A stretch of DNA of 64,000 nt from assembly GCA_030407005.1 (NCBI GenBank), contig JAUDYN010000002.1, forward strand, positions 3,534,001 through 3,598,000, in the 5' to 3' direction. The position numbers and the translations under genes were made by a program. The notes under the pieces are model-generated. The model searched no databases. It was not told where the DNA came from and saw only the letters and a program-made list of their open reading frames with translations. Below, piece after piece: positions 55,303 through 64,000 of the stretch (positions are counted from its first letter, which is position 1; each line of letters opens with the position of its first letter). Origin of the DNA: Desarmillaria ectypa (taxonomy: Eukaryota > Basidiomycota > Agaricomycetes > Agaricales > Physalacriaceae).

Positions 55303-56430
55303 ATGTCAATTGACCTCGAGTGGGACAAACTGGATTCTTCTCTGTCAATGAAACTAGTCGAGATACTCAACAGACAGCTATCCTCAACGTCTCGCCCATC
55401 CTTCATCGGTCCAGTGGAAGTCACATCCCTTGAATTCGGCTCTACGGCACCTGACGTCGAGTTGGTCGATTTGCGAGATATATACCGCGATTTTCTCGAA
55501 GATGACGATGAAGAAAAGGACCCGGTGAAGGTTACAGAGGGTGGAGACGATGATGATGAGTTTGAATGGGTGTCACGACGGGCAGCACACAGAGAGGAAC
55601 GCCTTGCCTGCCAGCAATCCTCACGTTACGCGCCCCGTGCAGGTTCTACTGACATGTACTTCTCTGCACCATCACTGCACTTGCCTGGGGGTATGTGGAG
55701 CCCGGGATACCAGAGCATGGTTGATTTCCGTCCAGGAGTCAAGACGTGGCCCAATACACCAGGATATCGCAGTCCAACTAAAGCAGCTGCGCCTGTCTCC
55801 GTTGGCCTGGACCATTCCAACATAAACAGATATGACCCATACGCTTCGCAAGAACAATCAATGAATATGCCGTTCCTACAGAGTGACCTGCCAGTCGAAC
55901 CGGAAGTGCCAGCCCCTTCTACCCAACATCCGAACCTTCAGCTCCATTTTAATATCAACTGGAATTCGGACTTGCGCATAACGTTGACGACGTCTTTGCT
56001 TATTAACTATCCCTCTCCCATGTTCATGTCACTTCCAATCAAGCTCTCCGTTACTGGTCTCATCTTCACAGGCGAGATCGCTGTCGCATATGAAGGGGAG
56101 CGTCGACGCGTGCATCTCTGCATACTGGATGAGTTGGATCCCTATGGTCCGGCTGGAGATCGGCCAAAACGCGACCCAGCTGCTAGCAGCACTCCACCAG
56201 AACTCGACGATGACTCTACCGTCAGTGGAAACAGACAATCTAAACCCCTTCCTATAGGACAGCGCCTCCTTCCATCCATATATATCGAGAGTGAAATAGG
56301 GCAGGCAGATAAACACGTACTAAAAAATGTGACGCGTGTAGAAAGATTTATCCAAGACGTGATCAGGAAGACCGTAGAGGAGGAGCTGGTATTCCCTAAT
56401 TTTCACACATTGATCATGAGCGAGCCATAG
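55303..56430 (+). CDS. MDM12: Mdm12, ERMES subunit with SMP lipid-binding domain
   Basis: A single exon encodes 375 residues from the ATG at 55303. Mdm12 is the soluble subunit of the ER-mitochondria encounter structure. Its SMP domain carries phospholipids between Mmm1 in the ER and Mdm34/Mdm10 in mitochondria. The N-terminus MSIDLEWDKLDSSLSMKLVE is the family signature and is why 55303 is chosen. An in-frame ATG at 55192 would add 37 residues (also open). The domain continues in PVEVTSLEFGSTAPDVELVD, where a long acidic and Ser/Pro-rich insert follows. It resumes with HPNLQLHFNINWNSDLRITL, SLPIKLSVTGLIFTGEIAVA, and ends near LKNVTRVERFIQDVIRKTVE. Such inserts are usual in fungal Mdm12. The stop TAG at 56428-56430 lies 100 bases from the end of ELP3 on the other strand. 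Confidence 0.92.
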   Translation: MSIDLEWDKLDSSLSMKLVEILNRQLSSTSRPSFIGPVEVTSLEFGSTAPDVELVDLRDIYRDFLEDDDEEKDPVKVTEGGDDDDEFEWVSRRAAHREERLACQQSSRYAPRAGSTDMYFSAPSLHLPGGMWSPGYQSMVDFRPGVKTWPNTPGYRSPTKAAAPVSVGLDHSNINRYDPYASQEQSMNMPFLQSDLPVEPEVPAPSTQHPNLQLHFNINWNSDLRITLTTSLLINYPSPMFMSLPIKLSVTGLIFTGEIAVAYEGERRRVHLCILDELDPYGPAGDRPKRDPAASSTPPELDDDSTVSGNRQSKPLPIGQRLLPSIYIESEIGQADKHVLKNVTRVERFIQDVIRKTVEEELVFPNFHTLIMSEP

Positions 56431-56530
56431 AATGTCCATGTGATCTGGCGGGATAACGAGGGATTAAAGAGGCACTACAGTATGCATACGCCATGCTCTA
56501 AATATACAGGTACATATATACTCTTCATTA

Positions 56531-58720
56531 TCATAGCAGAAGCTTACTCATGTATGGCCCATCAAGCTCATAGCCAAGTTTTCGATAGTAGTCTCGTGTC
56601 CCGATGCCTTGGGACGAATAATTCAGTCCCTTGGAAGTGGAATCAAGAGCGTGCCGCCTACCAGAAATAACTGCCAATTTAATGCTCCCATGCTCTTCAC
56701 ACGCAATACGCTCGGCCTCCTCCATTAACAGAGTTCCAAAGCCCTAGAAATGGATCATCAGAAGCCTATTTCACACGGTGAAGCCAATGGCTCTGACCTG
56801 GTGTTGAAAATTTGTCGGATCCCTCCCGTGCACTGGAACTGCTGTTCCATACACGTGCAACTCTCGCACAATGCTACTGCCTCCTTCGTCACCCCCCTTA
56901 CGCATTAGCTCCGGTCTAAAGGTGCCTTCGTCGGAGCATTTTCGCAGTCGGAGCAGCCCAACGAGTATGTCTTTTTCCGGGTCTTCGTACGAAAGGAATG
57001 TTTCCCACCCGCCATTTGCAGTGTAATCTCGCCGCAGAAGCTCAACAGATTCGGGTCTTACTTTATGATGTATTTCGTGGATCTGAAAGACATTAGGTTT
57101 GGGGTTCAGTGGTGGTAATGGTCAAATTTACTCCAACTTCGCGGAAGCGCACGTCACGGCACTCGGCGCCAAAGTCTTTCATGCGGTTAAGCGCCAACTC
57201 TCTGAGGTTGCCTGAGTTGTCACAACCACTTGTTACCAAGGGAAGCGGGATATCTCTGCCAAGTGCAAGAGGTAAGCGCATCATTTTGGACGCATCAATA
57301 AGGTTCATACCTTTGTACACGATAAACTCTTGTCCAAGGTGGAACCAGTGCGAGAATTCTCGCAACCACATCTACTAATACATTTGGCGTATAATTCTTG
57401 TACCTGCCTGTTCGCCACAGCTCGTATAGCCCGGTTCCGCGGATGACCAGGGTCGGGTATATTTTGAGACCATCGCTTCGAAATGCCGGATTCTCGAAAT
57501 ATTCTTTGAATTGTTCCAAATCCCTCTCAACACCGACGTTGGGAAGGTCGGGCATCATGTGGGCGACTACTTTGAACCCAGCATCTTTGGCGAGGTGAAA
57601 AGATTCAGAGACCGCCCGGACGGTGTGCCCACGATTGGTGTCACGAGCGACGTCCTCGTAAACCGATTGCACACCAATTTCGAGACGGGTACATCCGTAC
57701 CGAAGCATTTGGCTAGAAAGTTGGGTGAGACACTGTATTTTAATTGAGAGGAAGGAAACCACCTCAGGTGAGGTCGGAGGCAATAATCGGGGCGTGTTTC
57801 GATGGTTATACCGATTGCTTTTGCTTTGCTCTGTTCAGAGTACCTGGGGGATGGGTTCATTTATAGTGGATGTTTTACAGATGGAGGCATTATCAGACAT
57901 ACCGTACGGCTTCATCAACATCTGTGCCCGTAAATCCTGATAAAGCATTATGCAGCTGTGCGATAAATTTGCCTCTGTAGTCTTCAGGCATGCTCATAAA
58001 GGTGCCTCCCATGATGATGAATTCAACCTTCGAAGAATTGAGCACAAACGCGACGAGAAAAAAGTTCCATACTTTGTCGACATTGTGACCAAGACTCTTC
58101 AACTGTTCCACGCGGCCGCGGGTTTGTTCATAGGGATCATATCGTGCTCGTATAGCTCGCATACTGGTTGGCTCGTAGCCGGTGTAACTTTGGGTACTGT
58201 AGTCAAAATCTGAGTCAGGACCACCGGGACAATACCTATTTTGAGCCATCAGACACATTGAATGACAGAGTATGAGAGAACCCACACGCAAATATTTCCT
58301 GTCATGGCAATATGAGGGCACCTATGTGGTTTGCACATCACAGCTACGACAGCGATCTACTGAGACATCCCCCAATCAGAAAAAAGGCATTTGTTGAAAA
58401 GGGAACATACCCCGCTAGCAGTCCGGATAGGCCTCGCTTTTAGCTTTGGAAGTAATGCTTTTTTATATTCATCTGGAATGGCACTGATGATATCCACAAG
58501 GCGAGGTACACCTCCATACCCGAACTTTTTACTGATCTTGGCTCGGATGACGTTCAGAGACACGGTTTCATTGGAGTCATGGGCTTTTATAAGTTCTGCT
58601 GCAATTCCAGATGTTACACGAAGCAATTGCTCAGCCTGAGATGGTCCTGGCTGCAGTTAGATTCATTTCTGACACTGCAATAAGGTGGACGATACCTTCC
58701 GCTCGTGATACCTGAACCAT
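56531..58720 (-). CDS. ELP3: Elongator complex catalytic subunit Elp3
   Basis: A minus-strand gene with about eight introns encoding some 555 residues. Elp3 is the radical-SAM and acetyl-CoA-dependent subunit of Elongator, which makes cm5 modifications at wobble uridine of tRNA. The start ATG at 58720 gives MVQVSRAEG, joined to [39 protein letters not shown] follows. The iron-sulfur Cys motif is [20 protein letters not shown], interrupted by an intron after the second Cys. [35 protein letters not shown] and [10 protein letters not shown] are highly conserved Elp3 segments. [20 protein letters not shown] and [17 protein letters not shown] follow. The C-terminal acetyltransferase part shows [37 protein letters not shown] and [19 protein letters not shown]. 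The stop is at 56531-56533. Confidence 0.95.
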
Positions 58721-58961
58721 TATCGACACTTGATAGTGTAGCTATAAATTACAACTGTATGGTTTGCAGTGGCGTGGTCAACAGCCGAGGAGGAGAATTG
58801 GGTGGGTGTCCAGTCGGGATCCAGGAGTTAGATTCGTAACCCTAACCTCGGTGCAAAGTAGCAGTATCACGTGGACAAACTCGGCGATGATTTCAAATTT
58901 CAGAACTTGTTTATATTCTTCACGCGTGTCGACGTCGCGTCGATTGTTCGTGAATCATTTC
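58721..58961. promoter_or_regulatory. Divergent promoter of ELP3 and the RAP1-like gene
   Basis: The 241 bases between the two start codons must hold both promoters. CTATAAAT (near 58741-58748) could serve as a TATA element. Shared control is possible but not shown. Confidence 0.5.
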
Positions 58962-61118
58962 ATGGCTGACGACGATCGTGAATGGCTAGAAGACGAGCCT
59001 GATGAACAGCCAGGGCTACTTTTTGCGCCCAAGGGTGTCACCCATACATTCTACCTACACCGGTCCATCAGGCAGCAGGGTGCGCGCGATGCGCTAACTG
59101 AGAAAATCCGAGTATTTGTATTTATTTTTGCGCTTTTAGACTGCTTTTCTAAATGATTTTTTAGGCCAATGGCGGGGAGGTCGTCGACGACGACGTCTTC
59201 GAGACCGAGGCCGCAAACGTTCTGCTATTTGACCCGAGGCACATTGGACATCCTGAGGATGTATTCGTCGATGCATATAGGACGCACTCGGACATCAAGC
59301 TGCGTAAAATGTACGCAAAAAAGTCGAACTTCATTGCTCATTGCATCGACCTTGGGAATTTTGTGTTGCATGTGCACAGGCCTAGGAAGCCTATGCCAGG
59401 AATACCACCCGGCCGCAGACCGTACGTCCCTCGCTTATTCGCTCAAAGGTTTGCTGACTTATCCTTTTCAGTCATCGCGTAGGATTCACGGAGGAGGATA
59501 GGGAGAACCTTGCGAGATATTTGGCATTCAAGATTCCGTATCGCGATGCTGGAGGTCTTCTCGGCAATGCGATTTACGATCGAATGTGCGCGAAGGTTCA
59601 GGTTCTACCGAATGAATATGCATGGACCGCTCGCCACCCCCCATCGTCCTGGCGTGAGCATTACAAGAAAAATAAAGTTGTTATGAATGAGATGATGGAC
59701 CAGATTGTAAGGGAAGAAGGCATCATCCTCAAAAATATGGATGAAAGGGATCGACGTCAGAATCGCGGACGTCCTCGTGTGGACCCGAGTCAATTCCGCG
59801 AGGAGGAGCAGGAGGAGGAAGAGATAATCGCCGGCCTAACACGAGTCACTGAGGAGTCGGACGCCAACGATGTGCGGCAACAAGCCATGAACCACTCGTC
59901 CGGCTCCTCCAAGAATGTTAACGTGAAGAACAGAGAGAATGCGCCAAGTCCTGAAGCTGAAGAGCAGGAATGGCAGGAGGAGGTCCGACCAATCAGCTCG
60001 TATGTCTATTCTGGTCATTTGGCAGCTATACTAATTGTTCTTCAAGATCGCTTTTCTCTGAAGACGAGGAACCTATGCAAGTAGATGTATTCAATGATCC
60101 TGGACCTTCGTTCAGTCAGCACAGACCAGAACCTGCTGACAATTATGTTCCTACATCTGCGAACCAACCAATACCAACACAAGCCACCCTCGTAGGTACC
60201 CAGCCATCTCAGTATGCTTCGACCTCGGTAAAGAGTCGAGCTATTGAAAAACTCACATCATCTCCCCATTACTCCCGCCACTCTCAAGCCCCCATCGAGA
60301 TCACCGACTACGACTCGGTCGACGACGACTTGCCGGGAATCGAGGCACTGCACGAGAAAACACCCTCGCCCAAGAAACGTAAGGTCAAATCCTCTATGCG
60401 TCCACGGTCAGTTGTTCCGTCGTCCCAACCCCGACCTCGACCCATTGTCAAGAAGCCCACTGCATCCAATGATGATTCCCCTTATCGCAATCTGCGCTTG
60501 CGCTCACGATCTGTCCAGTCGAGGCAAGAGCAGACTACTAGGAAGCGGAAGAAGGCAGGCACGCCCTCTGCGGGTCTTGGCCCTGTTTTGGAGGAGGAAG
60601 TCAGCAGAGCCAGCGCTTTCGATGAACACGAAATCCCAGATGTGATATCTGCTGAGGCGCGTCCTATATCTGTATCAGAACCGGAGCCTGCGGTGGGGAC
60701 TGTGCTGGAGTCAGAGTCAGAGTGGGAATCAGATCCACCACTAGAACTCGAACCGAGGCTGGAGTCCGTCGAACCAGAGCTACATTCAGATCTCGAACTA
60801 AAGCTAGAGCCGGACTTGGACTTGGAACCACAGCTGCCTAAACGTAAAAGGTCAATGTTTGACTCAGATGATGAACAGACAGCGAGGGACCTTGGTCTTG
60901 AAGAGAGTGCTAAGATTCTTCGGACCGCGCTGACACCAATTGGTCAGGCCGTTCGGGCCTCTTCTCGGCGGAAATGGTCGACATCGAGTGAGGAGCCGTT
61001 CCCGGTGCCTAACACCAAGGCGAGTGCGAGGAAGGAACGCCTTATTGAGGAGGCGAAGCGGATGCCCTACGTCCCCCCTCCCGGGACGAGGGCTGCTATG
61101 AAACTTGGTACCCGGTAA
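58962..61118 (+). CDS. Rap1-like telomere protein (BRCT and Myb)
   Basis: Four or more exons encode about 650 residues. The N-terminal 100 residues resemble a BRCT domain (GLLFAPKGVTHTFYLHRSIR, EKIRANGGEVVDDDVF, NVLLFDP), with the first intron after KIR. Residues about 140-205 read as a Rap1-type Myb module: RVGFTEEDRENLARYLAFK, GGLLGNAIYDRMCA and PPSSWREHYKKNKVVM. The rest is long, charged and low in order, with several basic nuclear signals (SPKKRKVKSS, TRKRKKAG, LPKRKRSM) and a Glu/Pro/Leu-rich repeat tract at about 60700-60840. The C-terminus has no recognised Rap1 C-terminal domain. Fungal and animal Rap1 protects telomeres and silences nearby genes, in many species by binding a TRF-type partner. 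The match rests on domain order and the Myb motifs. The stop is TAA at 61116-61118. Confidence 0.75.
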
Positions 61119-61518
61119 CCAGTCGTTTATTTATTTAGGATCGACCGTCATTTCTTCATATACCACGACGTACTTACGTTTTTTATCTGTAACAGTAATA
61201 AGACTTTCCTATCAAAATTGTGTTAGGTAAGCAATACATTGTGTAGTAAATAAATGTCCCATTGGTAACGAGTATGTACACATCGTCCAAAGTCATAATA
61301 CATACTCATACATAACACTATCAGATCCGACATGAAAATGGTAAGTACTCTCGATTCCCCCCACTGTCTGCACTCATTCTCTCCACGGAGAGCCCTCCCT
61401 TTCCGCACACCACAGATAGAGATCTGTAAGTCGGGCGTGGGCCTGTAGTGACCGTAAGGGTAGAAATATGCAAGAGAAACGACAGCATATGTAGAAAGAA
61501 GGTCCCCACACGTGGCTC
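61119..61518. other. Convergent 3' gap
   Basis: The RAP1-like gene (plus) and the apyrase (minus) end towards each other. No further gene is seen. Confidence 0.45.
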
Positions 61519-63801
61519 CTACTCGTCAAGATGCATGTCAGTGACATGATGCATGCTATTAATCCTCGATATGGCCCCCGGTCGCGGAATGACACCACCT
61601 CCAGACAAGTTCAACTGAGAAGTATTTAACGACCTCGAATACAGGCCATTCGAGAAATAATTGTCGTCGACAAGGCCTAGTGAGGGTGAGGGAGAACGAG
61701 AGATGCTCGCTGCAGACGTCAGTCCATTCGGCATTGAAAACGAACGAGTGGGTGAAATGCGCGGTGGCGTGACCCGCAAGTTCGAGTTGGACGGCGGTGG
61801 GGAGACAATTGAAGGATTAGCGGGTCGATGGACAAAAGGCAGTAAGCCTCGCAGCGGCCATAACCATTTCTGGCTCTTGAGCGTCGGTGAAGGTGGTCGT
61901 GAACCGGAGGTAGGTGGCTTTCCTTCCTGACCCATGCTATATGCTTCTGCGTCACGTTGTTTCGCCTTGTTCCTCCTTAAACGCAGGCAAGACAAACGAA
62001 TCCTTCGCCGGATGACGAACAAGAGCATAAAGAGCAGCAAGGGATAGAATAGCAAGAGTACGGGTGAGAACCCAAGAGATGATCGTGTCAACGAGGTCGG
62101 TAAATGAGGTGAGATCTTGTCCTCAATGAGATCGAGGAATGGCGGTCGTATGGGCTTGATAGGGAAGGTTTCTGGGTTAGGTATATCATCTAAAGGGTCA
62201 ACAAGTGGCTTGTCGGTTTTTGAGAGGAGTGGAACTTCCTTGCTGGCCTCTAGTACCATCTTCCCAAGTGTCCAGCTGATAGCAATGTCCCCAACGGTGT
62301 CAACAGACTGGAAAGTCGGCCTTCCTAGTCCTTTACTCTCGGCCTGCTCCACAACCCTTTCCCCGTCTGTCGTCCCATTCCCACCTGGATCGACTATCCG
62401 TGGCATTCCAATCCCATCATGAAGCACGTTAGCAATCCAAGCGGCCTTGAAGCATTGCATCTGCAACCGTGGTATTTCCACCTTCTCCCCCCACTTTCCG
62501 ACGTCAACGATCCGACCGCCATCTTCTACCTCGCCGTCACCTGTTGGTCGACTGTGCTGACGAGATTCTTCGTGTTCTTCTACAATATTGGACCAGTTTC
62601 TCGAGCAAAAGTGGGATGCTGCGCGCTCGTACTGCACAAAGTCATAGGGACCACCGAGCCCAAAGACATGTTCAGAAGAATACCAGTATTCTGATACTCC
62701 TATAAAATGGGAGACGGAGAAGTCTATTGGGGGGGCATATACACCATTCATTAGGCATGGCGTATCGGGACAAGGCGCGTGCTTGTTCAAAAGCGAGGCC
62801 GTCTTTTGCATGCACTGCTCAAAGGATCCCGTGCCAACCAAACGATGAGTTTTCTTAGAGTGGTCTGACGCAAGTCCAAGATGTACGGGGGTTTCTGTAA
62901 GTTCGAGATCCTTCGGCAAACAAGGGTCTGGAACAACATCTCTATCGTGTGGTGATGTCCGTTGAGCCTCAAATTCGTTGATCGCTTGGCCGACATATCG
63001 CTCTCTGGCTTGGTTTGTACCATATCCAAGCCAAGTGGTTACGAACACTTTGTGAAGTATTTCCTGGCCATCCAAAAGACGGAGGCGAACTTCAATGAGG
63101 CTTTTGGCCTCGTCCTGGTGAGCCCTGCCAGGTTCGAATGCAATTTGCGTCGAAGCACCACCCATATCCAAAAAGCCATAGGTCGTAGGATTGCTGGGCC
63201 CCGTGAATCCGTCCATTAAATAGTTAACCGCGATCCACCCGAACAGACCCTCTTCTTCGCCAGTGATGATTCGTACACTTGAACCACAGGGACCTGCTGC
63301 GGTCGGGCCGTCCAACCGAAAGTGAGAGTGGTGTACAAAGAAATGGCATGTCTCCGACAGGATTTCGGCTTGTTTCTCCGGTGATAATAGCCGCATTCCA
63401 GCGGTAGCGAGTAGAAATAAGGGCGTCTCGGCGTGTAGAGAAGGAGGAATATGTTCACGAGCATGGTTCAACAACGGGCGCAAGTGACCTGGGAGATCCT
63501 CCAAATTATCTGCAAAAGATGATATGCCTGCAAAAGATGTATTAGTGTGTACATTTCGGAATGATGGCCACCATAATGCACCTGGCTCAACCTTGCTAAC
63601 CCATTCCCCGCCTTGCTTCGTTCCTTTCTCAACTCGAGGCAACGTATGCGAGTTGTAGAACTCGCTGGTCTTGTCCAGCCTGATAGCCTTGGGATCCTTC
63701 CAGCTATATATCTGGAGTCGAGAGCCAGATGAGCCTGCATCAATGACTGCTCCAAAGTGACGGCCAACTAGCCACGGGTCACCAGCCGTTGGAGGAGGCA
63801 T
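61519..63801 (-). CDS. YND1: Golgi apyrase, GDA1/CD39 family (Ynd1 type)
   Basis: Two exons encode about 740 residues. Ynd1 hydrolyses GDP and UDP in the Golgi lumen so that nucleotide sugars can be exchanged for glycosylation. The apyrase conserved regions are all visible: ACR1 VIDAGSSGSRLQIYSW, ACR2 FLLATAGMRLL, ACR3 ITGEEEGLFGWIAVNYL, ACR4 YGFLDMGGASTQIAFEP and ACR5-like TLGKMVLEA. Disulfide-type Cys lie at CMQKTASLLNKHAPCPDTPC. One membrane span is near the C-terminus (SPVLLLFYPLLLFMLLFVI), followed by an Arg/Lys-rich and Ser/Pro-rich cytosolic tail. The intron at 63528-63581 (54 nt, GTGCAT..TGCAG) has no stop and is a multiple of three, so the reading frame stays open if it is kept. Removing it restores KVEPGISSFADN. 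The start is ATG 63801, the stop at 61519-61521. Confidence 0.9.
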   Translation of the reverse strand: MPPPTAGDPWLVGRHFGAVIDAGSSGSRLQIYSWKDPKAIRLDKTSEFYNSHTLPRVEKGTKQGGEWVSKVEPGALWWPSFRNVHTNTSFAGISSFADNLEDLPGHLRPLLNHAREHIPPSLHAETPLFLLATAGMRLLSPEKQAEILSETCHFFVHHSHFRLDGPTAAGPCGSSVRIITGEEEGLFGWIAVNYLMDGFTGPSNPTTYGFLDMGGASTQIAFEPGRAHQDEAKSLIEVRLRLLDGQEILHKVFVTTWLGYGTNQARERYVGQAINEFEAQRTSPHDRDVVPDPCLPKDLELTETPVHLGLASDHSKKTHRLVGTGSFEQCMQKTASLLNKHAPCPDTPCLMNGVYAPPIDFSVSHFIGVSEYWYSSEHVFGLGGPYDFVQYERAASHFCSRNWSNIVEEHEESRQHSRPTGDGEVEDGGRIVDVGKWGEKVEIPRLQMQCFKAAWIANVLHDGIGMPRIVDPGGNGTTDGERVVEQAESKGLGRPTFQSVDTVGDIAISWTLGKMVLEASKEVPLLSKTDKPLVDPLDDIPNPETFPIKPIRPPFLDLIEDKISPHLPTSLTRSSLGFSPVLLLFYPLLLFMLLFVIRRRIRLSCLRLRRNKAKQRDAEAYSMGQEGKPPTSGSRPPSPTLKSQKWLWPLRGLLPFVHRPANPSIVSPPPSNSNLRVTPPRISPTRSFSMPNGLTSAASISRSPSPSLGLVDDNYFSNGLYSRSLNTSQLNLSGGGVIPRPGAISRINSMHHVTDMHLDE
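63528..63581 (-). other. 54-nt in-frame intron of the apyrase gene
   Basis: On the minus strand it begins GTGCATTATGG and ends CTTTTGCAG, with CACTAATAC as a likely branch site. It encodes 18 extra residues if not removed. Confidence 0.75.
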
Positions 63802-64000
63802 TTATTGTTCACGACGGCTCGAAAACGAGGTCCTCGGCGGCGGCGGCCACTATCGAATCGAAGTCGGGAAGCAAACCGCGGATATAGGAACGGAATCGCT
63901 GAAAATGTGCCACGTGCTGTCTGTAAATGGAGGCTGATGTCATTGCCACTTCAACTTCCAACTTCCTTCATGCAAGCGCGCCCAGCTCTGGAATCTAGTA
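63802..64000. other. Upstream region of the apyrase gene
   Basis: The last 199 bases should contain the apyrase promoter on the minus strand. No TATA box at the usual distance and no other feature is seen. Confidence 0.4.

Noticed and set aside
61119..64000. Telomere repeats or a chromosome end near the RAP1-like gene
   Set aside because: No TTAGGG-type tandem repeats were seen anywhere in the window.

Overview
This is a eukaryotic nuclear window, most probably from a filamentous basidiomycete of the Agaricomycetes type. The evidence is spliceosomal introns of about 45-70 nt in most genes, fungus-specific proteins (a Zn2Cys6 regulator, the ERMES subunit Mdm12, a Cdc10-type septin, a white-collar-2-like PAS/GATA factor), a spliced tRNA-Phe gene and CT-rich core promoters. 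The species cannot be told from the sequence. Exon borders were read by eye, so start, stop and frame are surer than every splice site.

Left part (1-20 kb). A DJ-1/PfpI protein and a sulfite-oxidase-type molybdenum enzyme lie on the plus strand, followed by a U6 snRNA gene on the minus strand. An unrecognised spliced minus-strand gene and a poorly explained stretch (6.2-7.3 kb) follow. Next come inositol-pentakisphosphate 2-kinase (IPK1), an AGC-like protein kinase with an odd catalytic loop, a BTB-like protein (minus), the Arp2/3 subunit ARPC1 and a low-complexity nuclear-looking protein. Gene-poor gaps of 1-2 kb separate several of these.

Centre (21-43 kb). A very long kinesin-4 gene is followed by a short-chain dehydrogenase and a white-collar-2 homologue in tandem. 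Then come a secreted type-B carboxylesterase (minus), a Gln/Pro-rich nuclear-looking protein, a tRNA-Phe gene with an intron, isovaleryl-CoA dehydrogenase and a Zn2Cys6 transcription factor.

Right part (43-64 kb), the densest. An unrecognised minus-strand gene shares a 125-bp promoter with a Ser/Thr-rich single-span membrane protein that ends in an SH3 domain. The Cdc10-type septin, a flavin monooxygenase with a probable GC-AG intron and two unrecognised minus-strand genes follow. The end holds MDM12, ELP3 (convergent with MDM12), a RAP1-like telomere protein (divergent from ELP3) and a Golgi apyrase of the YND1 type.

The genes do not form one pathway or cluster. Most are housekeeping genes: cytoskeleton (ARPC1, kinesin, septin), mitochondria (MDM12, isovaleryl-CoA dehydrogenase), RNA and chromatin (U6, ELP3, RAP1) and light or gene regulation (WC-2, Zn2Cys6). 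I found no mobile element with recognisable ends, no CRISPR array and no clear biosynthetic cluster. The best leads for something new are the orphan gene families at 5.5-6.2, 43.9-45.2 and 51.6-53.6 kb, the non-RD kinase, the SH3 membrane protein, the string of hairpins at 1861-1930, and several splice oddities.
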